A DNA stretch of 64,000 nt from Candidatus Omnitrophota bacterium (GTDB taxonomy: Bacteria > Hinthialibacterota > Hinthialibacteria > Hinthialibacterales > JAKPRU01): positions 124,001 through 188,000 of the forward strand of contig JAKQSI010000065.1 of NCBI GenBank assembly GCA_029570205.1, given 5' to 3'. Every line of letters starts with the position of its first letter. Within the stretch, counting starts at the first letter, position 1. The notes under the pieces are model-generated. The model saw only the letters and a program-made list of their open reading frames with translations. It was not told where the DNA came from and did no database searches. The position numbers and the translations under genes are program-made. This document shows, piece after piece, positions 1 through 5,948 of this stretch.

Positions 1-364
1 CGAACGTCGCCGCCACACAAACCCCCCTGCCCCACAGGAAACCGGTTCCCAGAACACGGTCGCCGACAGCCAGTAAAACCGGGTAAACGGGGGGATAGTT
101 GTCCACCAGGTACGGTGGCTCATCCAGTGTCCGATACAGGCCGCCGCCTGATGCCAGACGGTGACCCCCGTAAATCAAAAATCCCTCGCTGTTGTCCACG
201 TCGTAGGGAAACATCAGCAACACATAAGCGTGGTAACCGAACAATCCCGCATAGAGCAGGAATCCTCCCGTAACCAGGACCTTCAGTAACCTCGGCAAGA
301 ACTCGGACTCACCACGACCCGCCGGAAATGGGGGGACTGCATGGCTCTCCGGTCCTACAGACAA
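1..364 (-). CDS. Membrane glycosyltransferase (GT-C type), N-terminal part, cut by window edge
   Basis: The minus strand downstream of the DPM1-like gene stays open to position 1. It encodes a hydrophobic segment (LLKVLVTGGFLLYAGLFGY) followed by a loop with DNSEGFLIYGG and VDNYPPVYPVL. An acidic residue in the first large loop and an NYPP-like stretch are typical of polyprenol-phosphate-sugar dependent GT-C (family 39-like) enzymes. It lies directly behind a DPM1-like synthase, which makes the lipid-linked sugar such enzymes use, so the two probably work together at the membrane. The start is uncertain. A TTG at 364-362 would overlap the previous stop, and a TTG near 316 is another option. 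The C-terminal remainder lies outside the window, so the exact family is inferred. Confidence 0.6.
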   Translation of the reverse strand, partial: MSVGPESHAVPPFPAGRGESEFLPRLLKVLVTGGFLLYAGLFGYHAYVLLMFPYDVDNSEGFLIYGGHRLASGGGLYRTLDEPPYLVDNYPPVYPVLLAVGDRVLGTGFLWGRGVCVAATF

Positions 365-1074
365 TGACGGTTCAACCGAATTCGAATGAGATTGAAAATC
401 CATTTCAGAATCAACTTTGGAGATATCTTCGACTCTCCGACACGCCGCTCCACAAAGATTATCGGAACCTCGGCGATACGGTATCCTCTTTTACGGAGAG
501 CGTACAGTGTTTCGCCGACGATGGAGGGACCATCGGAAAGGAATCGGTCCCAGGGAAGCGAGGCCAGCGCCTCACGACGAAATGCCCGAAACCCCGACGT
601 CGGATCCGAATACCGCAGTCCCAGCGCCAATCTGGACAACAACCCGGCAACTCGACTGTTCAAACGACGCCGGGGGCCAAATCCTTCCGTCCCGCCGCCC
701 GGCCTATACCGGGACCCCAGTACCACATCAGCATCGTGGATCGCCTCAATGAGCTTCGGAATATCCTCCGGACGGTGCGAAAAATCCGCATCCATTTCCA
801 CGATAATGTCGCAGTCCGTCTCCGAGGCCCGCCGAAGGCCATCCCGACCCGCCAGGCCACGCCCGCGAGGCGGCGCACGATGAATAACCTCCACCCGGCC
901 CGGATGCTCTTTCGCCAGTTGATCGGCAATCTCCCCGGTCCCATCCGGCGACTGGTCATCCACGATCAGCAGCGAATACTCCGGCCCCATCGAAAGAATC
1001 TGCTCTCCCAATCGGTCCAGATTCCCTTTCTCGTTGTATGTCGGCAAAAAAACAAGGATTTTCCGCGAACCCAT
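355..1074 (-). CDS. Polyprenol monophosphomannose synthase-like glycosyltransferase (GT2, DPM1 type)
   Basis: This is a 239-residue GT2 family protein. It would transfer a sugar from a nucleotide sugar to polyprenyl phosphate at the inner face of the membrane. The N-terminus has FLPTYNEKGNL (residues 9-19). The nucleotide-binding acidic pair is in VDDQSPDGT (38-46), and the DxD-like catalytic site is EMDADFSHRPED (93-104). The acceptor-side stretch GSRYRPGG and the conserved SDPTSGFRAF (156-165) follow. The length matches soluble bacterial DPM1 homologues, which lack the C-terminal membrane domains of longer relatives. I chose the ATG at 1074. A longer reading to 1215 would add 47 residues encoded by a repeat-like VDRVDRADRV stretch and would overlap the divergent gene. 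The following gene on the same strand looks like a GT-C enzyme that could use its product. Confidence 0.85.
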   Translation of the reverse strand: MGSRKILVFLPTYNEKGNLDRLGEQILSMGPEYSLLIVDDQSPDGTGEIADQLAKEHPGRVEVIHRAPPRGRGLAGRDGLRRASETDCDIIVEMDADFSHRPEDIPKLIEAIHDADVVLGSRYRPGGGTEGFGPRRRLNSRVAGLLSRLALGLRYSDPTSGFRAFRREALASLPWDRFLSDGPSIVGETLYALRKRGYRIAEVPIIFVERRVGESKISPKLILKWIFNLIRIRLNRHCL

Positions 1075-1080
1075 GTTCAC

Positions 1081-1122
1081 TCTGTCAGCCCTGTCCACCC
1101 TGTCCACTGTGCCCACACCCTT
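1081..1122. repeat. Short degenerate direct repeats (CTGTCCACC-like units)
   Basis: Between the divergent DPM1-like and PpiC-type genes there are about three tandem units of the kind CCCTGTCCA, spaced 9-10 bp apart. They are followed by TTCATCCTGTATAG. A related cluster with GATCCCATT units and TTCATCCTGTGG lies at 13705-13750. The block falls in the 5' region of the DPM1-like gene, so it could be promoter-proximal filler or a small dispersed repeat. Confidence 0.45.
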
Positions 1123-1172
1123 TTCATCCTGTATAGTATTCTTAGAAATCTGTTCCGACGGAGGAATCATAG

Positions 1173-2189
1173 GTGAATCGAACAGTTCGAGCAATCGGCG
1201 TCTATTTCTCAGCATTTATGTTGGCGGGATTCCTGGTCGGCTGCGGAGATAGAACAAAAGACCCTGTAATTATGAAAATCAACGGAGAGAAAGTCCATAA
1301 AAGCGAATTGGATCTCCTGGGCCGCAATGTCCTGGTCAAAGCCGGTATCCAACCCGGTACGGAGGAGGGACGCCGATACCTGAAAGCACATGTTAACAAC
1401 ATGTACGATTCCCTGATTCGCCTCTATCTGATCCAACAGTCCGCCCAGGCCACCGAACCGGAACCTTCTGAAGAGGAGATCGACCGGGCCATCGAAGCGT
1501 TCAAAAACGAATTCCCGGATGCAAAAGAATATGAAAAATTCGTGGAATTGACCGGCCTGCCTGTTCCCGAATACCGCCTGATTTTCAAAAACAAACTTCT
1601 GGCGGAACGGTTTCAGCTCCGGAAACTGGAAGAGGCGCGCAAGAACCTCTCGGAAGAGGCGGTTCGCCAGTGGTATGAGCAGCATCGGGAGCAGTTTCGC
1701 GCCCCGAACGTGCTCCGGATTCGAACGATCCTCTTTGGAGTCCCCCATGGGGCCTCGCCGGAACAGCGCGTCGCCATCAAGGAAAAAGCTGAGCATGTTC
1801 GACAAACCCTGACCGGCGCGGATGAAGAAATATTCGCTACAACCGCCAGGGAAATCTCCGAAGATACTCCGACCGCCCCCAACGGCGGCGATTTGGGTTT
1901 CATCTCATTTGCCGCCGCACAGGAATCGTTTCCCGCCGGGGTCGCCGATTCGATCTTCAGCCTGAAGAAAGGCGAAATCAGCCCGGTTCTTCAAACCACC
2001 ATGGGATATTGGATTTTCATGGTCACCGATGACGAACAGGATTTCGATGAAGCAAGAAAGCAAATCGAGGATCAAATGGTCATCGAAGCCTTCGCCCAAT
2101 GGATGAACGAAGCCCGCCAAAAAGCCACCATTGAAATCCTCATCCGCCCCGAGGACGTATATCCCGAACCGACCCCCGTAGCGCAGTAA
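1173..2189 (+). CDS. PpiC/SurA-type peptidyl-prolyl isomerase lipoprotein
   Basis: This is a 338-residue exported folding catalyst. A GTG start at 1173 follows a GGAGG about 8 nt upstream. The N-terminus is a lipoprotein signal with the lipobox FLVGC (Cys near residue 24), so the protein is probably anchored to a membrane facing the periplasm. Residues about 35-165 resemble the SurA N-terminal chaperone region (KINGEKVHKSELD, then a helical stretch). Residues about 180-300 are a rotamase PpiC domain with SEDTPTAPNGGDLGF, KKGEISPVLQTTMGYW and FMVTD, all in the expected order. The role is isomerisation of prolyl bonds and chaperoning of exported proteins. Its last 50 nt overlap the 3' end of the convergent trpC gene. 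Assignment to the family is firm. Whether it acts like SurA or PrsA cannot be told. Confidence 0.88.
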   Translation: MNRTVRAIGVYFSAFMLAGFLVGCGDRTKDPVIMKINGEKVHKSELDLLGRNVLVKAGIQPGTEEGRRYLKAHVNNMYDSLIRLYLIQQSAQATEPEPSEEEIDRAIEAFKNEFPDAKEYEKFVELTGLPVPEYRLIFKNKLLAERFQLRKLEEARKNLSEEAVRQWYEQHREQFRAPNVLRIRTILFGVPHGASPEQRVAIKEKAEHVRQTLTGADEEIFATTAREISEDTPTAPNGGDLGFISFAAAQESFPAGVADSIFSLKKGEISPVLQTTMGYWIFMVTDDEQDFDEARKQIEDQMVIEAFAQWMNEARQKATIEILIRPEDVYPEPTPVAQ

Positions 2190-2964
2190 GCCTTCCGGCC
2201 GGATCTCCACCCTCCATCAGCGAGGTCCCGACCTGAATGGCGTCCACACCGACCTCAGAAAGCCGTCTGACCTCTGACGGCTTTCTGATCCCACTCTGGC
2301 TCACTACAATCCGGTCGCCCGGAATACGTTGCCGCAGCCGAAGGGTTGTTTCCAGATCCGTTTTCATCGTTCGAAAATCACGGTTGTTGATACCGATCAG
2401 TCGCGCTCCGGTTCTCAGGATTAGTTCGATTTCTTCCGGTTCGTGCCCCTCCACCAGCGCAGTCATACCCAACTCGTGAGCCAGAGACAGGTATTTCTCG
2501 ATTTCCTCCTGCTCCAAAATCTGCGCCATCAATAGAACCGCATCCGCGCCGATTGCGCGGGCCTCCCAAACCTGATATTCGTGAATGGTGAAATCCTTGC
2601 GCAGTGTCGGAAGAGTCGTCGCGGCGCGTGCCTGAATCAGATGCGCATCCGTGCCGGAGAAGTATTTCCAGTCGGTCAGGACGGACAGAGCCGATGCGCC
2701 CGATGATTCATAATCTCGCGCAATCGCGGCAGGGTCGATCTCCCCTTGAATGGTCCCGCGTGAGGGCGAGGCCGATTTGATTTCCGCCAACACCCGCACC
2801 GGCTCTCCGGGTCCCCGTCGCAGCGCGGTCAGGAAATCACGCGGAGGCAGGCCGCATTCCACTTTGGCTTGCAACATAGTGAGCGGACAGGAGGCCATTC
2901 GCTCCTTCAGTTCCTGCTCTTTGTGCGCTACTATTTCGTCCAGGATACTCTGATGCCGTTTCAT
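2140..2964 (-). CDS. trpC: Indole-3-glycerol-phosphate synthase
   Basis: This is a 274-residue (beta/alpha)8 enzyme of tryptophan synthesis. It closes the ring of carboxyphenylamino-deoxyribulose phosphate to indole-3-glycerol phosphate. Family landmarks appear in order: EIKSASPSRG (substrate Lys and Glu), LRKDF (general acid Lys), LLMAQIL, ALVEGHEPEE (general base Glu), IGINNRDFRT (Asn), then VVSQSGI and VGTSLM at the phosphate site. The penultimate strand normally reads SESGI. Here the Glu is Gln, which is unusual because that Glu helps position the substrate. The rest looks intact. I chose the ATG at 2964. The longer form to 3003 adds a basic leader without support. No other trp gene is in the window. 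The 3' end overlaps the convergent isomerase gene by 50 nt. Confidence 0.93.
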   Translation of the reverse strand: MKRHQSILDEIVAHKEQELKERMASCPLTMLQAKVECGLPPRDFLTALRRGPGEPVRVLAEIKSASPSRGTIQGEIDPAAIARDYESSGASALSVLTDWKYFSGTDAHLIQARAATTLPTLRKDFTIHEYQVWEARAIGADAVLLMAQILEQEEIEKYLSLAHELGMTALVEGHEPEEIELILRTGARLIGINNRDFRTMKTDLETTLRLRQRIPGDRIVVSQSGIRKPSEVRRLSEVGVDAIQVGTSLMEGGDPAGRLTALRGSVRDIRPRGG

Positions 2965-3026
2965 GGCTCTAAGAATAATGCGACAGGTTCGCTTTTTAAA
3001 CATGCCCTGTCGAAAATCCCATCCGG

Positions 3027-3040
3027 TTCATTCGAATGAA
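3027..3040. promoter_or_regulatory. 14-bp perfect palindrome in the divergent trpC / fumarase-beta intergenic region
   Basis: TTCATTCGAATGAA is self-complementary and sits midway between the divergent starts of trpC (2964) and the fumarase beta gene (3107). Its position suits an operator for one or both genes. I cannot read a convincing promoter around it, so this is a low-confidence regulatory candidate. Confidence 0.25.
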
Positions 3041-3106
3041 GAATGTGCTACCATAACTTCGGATTCCACAAAGACCGGATTGTTCCACGCACGAGAAATA
3101 CAAACC

Positions 3107-3667
3107 ATGTGGCAGGCCAGACGAATCACACCGCCGTTGACCGATGAGGATATCGCGGGACTGCGCGCAGGCGACCGGGTTCTCATCAATGGTGTCATCT
3201 ATACGGGCCGTGATGCCGCGCACAAGCGCATGAGCGAGGCCATCGAACGCGGCGAGAATCTTCCGTTTGACCCGCAGGGCCAGCTGATCTATTACGTCGG
3301 ACCGACTCCCCCCAAGCCGGGGCAGGTGATCGGCTCTGCCGGTCCGACCTCGTCCTATCGCATGGACCCTTACGCTCCCATCCTGCTTTCCAAAGGACTG
3401 AAAGGAATGATCGGCAAGGGATTCATGGGCCGGGACGTTCGAGATGCCCTGGTGAAATACCGGGGAATCTACCTGAGCGCCATCGGCGGAGCGGGGGCGC
3501 TGATCGGCAAACGGATCAAACAGGCTGAAATAATCGCTTACGAGGACCTCGGCCCGGAAGCGGTACGCCGACTGGTTGTTGAGGATTTCTCGGCGGTTGT
3601 GGTGTACGATATGTACGGCGCGGACCTTTTCAAAGAAGGCCAATCGCAATACGCCCGCATGGCATAA
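3107..3667 (+). CDS. Class I fumarate hydratase / tartrate dehydratase beta subunit
   Basis: This is a 186-residue protein matching the C-terminal (beta) domain of iron-sulfur class I hydro-lyases such as FumA and TtdB. Seen in sequence: LTDEDIAGLRAGDRVLINGV, YTGRDAAHKRM, IYYVGPTPPKPGQVIGSAGP, SYRMDPYAP, then MIGKGFMGRDV and YLSAIGGAGAL, all hallmarks of this family. In two-subunit enzymes the alpha subunit carries the [4Fe-4S] cluster, and the pair interconverts fumarate and malate or dehydrates tartrate. No alpha subunit is adjacent or anywhere in the window, so this copy is orphaned here and must pair with one encoded elsewhere. The start is the ATG at 3107, which gives the usual beta-subunit length. 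Upstream in-frame Met codons would add a non-homologous leader reaching into trpC. Confidence 0.88.
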   Translation: MWQARRITPPLTDEDIAGLRAGDRVLINGVIYTGRDAAHKRMSEAIERGENLPFDPQGQLIYYVGPTPPKPGQVIGSAGPTSSYRMDPYAPILLSKGLKGMIGKGFMGRDVRDALVKYRGIYLSAIGGAGALIGKRIKQAEIIAYEDLGPEAVRRLVVEDFSAVVVYDMYGADLFKEGQSQYARMA

Positions 3668-3835
3668 TTGCGGATTGCGGATCATGGAACCGTGCGGTGG
3701 ATGGCTTGTACCCCGCATTTTAGTGCGCACAGACACCCCCCTATTCTTGCCTTAATGATTCGTCATACATATAAATAGATCGGGGCAACTTTCCCGTGGC
3801 TGCCTCAACTACTCGCATTCAGACAGGAGACCGGC

Positions 3836-5212
3836 ATGAGCAACAACAGAAAAAGCGACGTGATGCACGACCTGGTCCTTCCCACGATACTCTTCGCGGC
3901 CCTGGGAGCGATGACATGGGCGATTCGCGGGTGTTCGGGATTCGGCGGATCGGATGGATGCCTTTTTGCGGGGGTGACCTGGGGCGCGGCGTGGTGGTTT
4001 ATCGCGCACGATGCCGGGGCAGCGCAGTCGCGACGATACTCTTCAGGGTGGATCATCCTCGCGCTGGCGGCCGGGATCAGTTATTCCGGCGGCAGGGGCT
4101 GGATGCAATGGCCAAGCTTCTTTGAGGGACGTCTTCAGTTGGACTATTCCGCCGGGAAATTTGTGCCCATATCGCGGGCTTATGGATTCTTGTGGCTGTT
4201 TATCGCCGGTGTGCCGTGGGCCGGTCTGGGCGCCTGCCTGCTCGCCTGGTGCGGCTCCAAACGCACGACAAAAATCTGGCACTGGGCCATCCGCATCGCC
4301 TGCGGAATCGGAATGGCCTATCTGGCTCGGTATATTTACAGGGCCTATCCCCAGTTTTTCCTTCCGCTCTACAGTTCCATGGAAGCGCAATATCAGAATC
4401 TTGACGCGAACCCCAATCTCCGAAGGCTTGTGAGGGATTGCGGAGCCGCCATTTTTCATCTCGGTCTTTTCCTCGGGTTCCTGGCGTACGAAATCGGGCG
4501 CAGAGACTGGAAAAATGTCACTTTGATCTCCACGGTCGGTCTGGTGAATGGAATCGGATGGGCCGCGCTCCAGAACTGGAAATGGGCCGCCGTACTCTGG
4601 CCCGGCGTCAATTTCAACTTTTGGCGTTGCTGGGAGTCGTCCGGCGGGATCAGTATTGGGATCGCATACGGAATCGCCTATTTCCTGGTAAATCGAAGAA
4701 TGTCCGAAGAGGAAATCGCCGCTCGACCGGTCAATCCGTATCCGAATATCGAGCGGTTTGCCGCCTATGTCGGTCTGGTCTGGGGGCTGGGGAGGTCTAT
4801 CCAATATGGATTGAAAGGCTGGGCCAATATCTACATCGGCAATGAGCGCTATTGGGAGGCATTACTCTGGAAAATCTTTACTCCTCTCATCCTGGTATGC
4901 CTGATTGGGCTGGCGATCTATATTTACAAAAAGAAACGTCTTCCGAAAGGCTACGAGGGTGACCTGTTTCCCCATTCGTTCTGGCTGATCTGGATTGTCC
5001 TGATTGTTCAAAACATCATTGCGCAGCTGGTCACCGGGCCGCTTACGAATTGGAATGAGGTGGTATTCGGCATTTATTACATATTGCTTTTCCTGATCAC
5101 CGCGGTGGTTGTGTATCATTTCCGGTATGTGCAACTTCACCGTGCCGAATGCCGAATGTCGCCTTCCACATCGGTATCAGCAGGGTCGGCTTCGAGCCTG
5201 TCGGCGGGCTAG
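3836..5212 (+). CDS. Large polytopic membrane protein of unknown function
   Basis: This is a 458-residue integral membrane protein with roughly ten to twelve hydrophobic segments, starting near residue 12 (LPTILFAALGAMTWAI). Loops are rich in Trp, Gly and Tyr (RGWMQWPSFFEGRLQ, NWKWAAVLWPGVNFNFWRCW). The start ATG follows GGAG 5-8 nt upstream. I do not recognise a named transporter or enzyme family. The glycine/tryptophan pattern recalls uncharacterised membrane proteins of planctomycete-like bacteria. The last ~25 residues (AECRMSPSTSVSAGSASSLSAG) are low in hydrophobicity and run into the repeat-rich block that begins right after the stop, so the original C-terminus may have been replaced. 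It stands alone on its strand, with no operon partners. Confidence 0.75.
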   Translation: MSNNRKSDVMHDLVLPTILFAALGAMTWAIRGCSGFGGSDGCLFAGVTWGAAWWFIAHDAGAAQSRRYSSGWIILALAAGISYSGGRGWMQWPSFFEGRLQLDYSAGKFVPISRAYGFLWLFIAGVPWAGLGACLLAWCGSKRTTKIWHWAIRIACGIGMAYLARYIYRAYPQFFLPLYSSMEAQYQNLDANPNLRRLVRDCGAAIFHLGLFLGFLAYEIGRRDWKNVTLISTVGLVNGIGWAALQNWKWAAVLWPGVNFNFWRCWESSGGISIGIAYGIAYFLVNRRMSEEEIAARPVNPYPNIERFAAYVGLVWGLGRSIQYGLKGWANIYIGNERYWEALLWKIFTPLILVCLIGLAIYIYKKKRLPKGYEGDLFPHSFWLIWIVLIVQNIIAQLVTGPLTNWNEVVFGIYYILLFLITAVVVYHFRYVQLHRAECRMSPSTSVSAGSASSLSAG

Positions 5213-5261
5213 CCCACCAACCGATGAGATTTCTCCCTTCGGTCGAAATGACAGGGTAGAT

Positions 5262-5310
5262 GTCATTCCGAGCATGACTCCGGCGGGGCCGGTGATGGGG
5301 CTAAGAAAGC
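5262..5310. repeat. Left arm of a ~49-bp inverted repeat (partner 5710-5759)
   Basis: The segment matches the reverse complement of 5710-5759 with about six mismatches and one gap. It contains the run CCGGCGGGGCCGGTGAT, shared by both arms, and ends in AAGAAAGC. The two arms enclose about 400 bp. Confidence 0.7.
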
Positions 5311-5329
5311 GCACTTTCCACCCTTTGTT

Positions 5330-5379
5330 GCCAGGCAGAGACGCCTGGCCTACTGGTGGGACAGGCGTCCCTGCCTGTC
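5330..5379. repeat. Two REP-like hairpins
   Basis: There are two successive 7-bp stems. GCCAGGC (5330-5336) pairs with GCCTGGC (5343-5349), and GACAGGC (5360-5366) pairs with GCCTGTC (5373-5379). Each has a 6-nt loop, and the two loops and stems are related to one another in inverted fashion. Neither hairpin is followed by a T-run, so a terminator role is not supported. Confidence 0.6.
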
Positions 5380-5450
5380 GATGGACGAGCTTTCTTAGGA
5401 GGAGCAGCCCGGAGTCTGCGAAGGGCTGCGACGTGGCGATCTCAGCCTGA

Positions 5451-5507
5451 GTCCCGGTTCCTGAGCCTGCCTGTCCTGAGCTTGCCGAAGGATCGAAGGG
5501 CCGGGAC
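5451..5507. repeat. 57-bp palindromic element, possible third member of the family at 31984 and 33333
   Basis: The segment begins GTCCCGGTTCCTGAGCC and ends GGGCCGGGAC, so its ends can pair. Inside is GAGCTTGCCGAAGGATCG, which resembles the inner part of the two clear 57-bp copies read on the opposite strand. The length is the same, but the internal alignment is shifted. Membership is therefore tentative. Confidence 0.35.
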
Positions 5508-5540
5508 GTCGCGTTCGAACGGCAAGATTGCCACGCTTCG

Positions 5541-5784
5541 CTCCTAAGAAAGCTCGCTTGCAGCCGTCCAAGGAGTCTGGTGCTATCCGGTCAACCCCCA
5601 CCTGACCTCCCCCGATCTTCGGGGGAGGAACCTCTCCCCCAAAGTTTGGGGGAGACAGAGAGGGGGTTGTGCGTATCTTCACTCCTTCGCCTACGGTGTG
5701 CGTGGCCATGCTTTCTTCACCCCAATCACCGGCCCCGCCGGAGGGAGGCTCGCAATGACGGTTGCAGGCGAGCTTTCTTAGGAG
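5541..5784. repeat. MITE-like unit with 28-bp terminal inverted repeats
   Basis: Positions 5541-5568 and 5757-5784 are inverted copies matching at 26 of 28 bases. Both contain the core CTAAGAAAGC. The same core flanks a smaller unit just upstream (5301-5310 and, inverted, 5389-5398). The interior holds two G/C hairpins (5606-5628 and 5634-5654) and no reading frame. It looks like a non-autonomous miniature element or a stacked palindromic repeat. No target-site duplication is obvious. Confidence 0.55.
5591..5630. repeat. 40-bp dispersed hairpin repeat, copy 1
   Basis: This copy matches 15629-15668 at 39 of 40 positions. Its core is a 23-nt hairpin with a 10-bp stem, CCTCCCCCGA pairing with TCGGGGGAGG, and a 3-nt loop. 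It is followed at 5634-5654 by a second stem, CTCCCCC pairing with GGGGGAG. Confidence 0.7.
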
Positions 5785-5948
5785 AAGCCTATTGTCCCTC
5801 CGAACAAACATGAGGAATCTCAATAAGTACATGGAGCAGACAGGGGAGTGGCGGCATCTTGCCCCCGGAGGTAATAAACAAACGCAGGGGCGACGCACAA
5901 GTCGCCCCTGCATCCATGGATCATTTTCCTATCGCCGCATTCCGCCCC

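Larger units (their letters stand above)
5213..5948. other. 736-bp gene-free, repeat-rich intergenic block
   Basis: No convincing gene lies between the membrane protein and the end of the BlaR1-like gene. The block consists almost wholly of nested inverted repeats and hairpins, detailed in separate entries. Open frames across it have low-complexity or arginine-rich translations and no homology I recognise. Confidence 0.7.

Noticed and set aside
123-129. RNase III part of the fusion considered catalytically dead because of Asn126 (protein positions)
   Set aside because: The other acidic residues are intact, and Asn at this place is, to my memory, also found in functional relatives. Evidence is insufficient to call it inactive.
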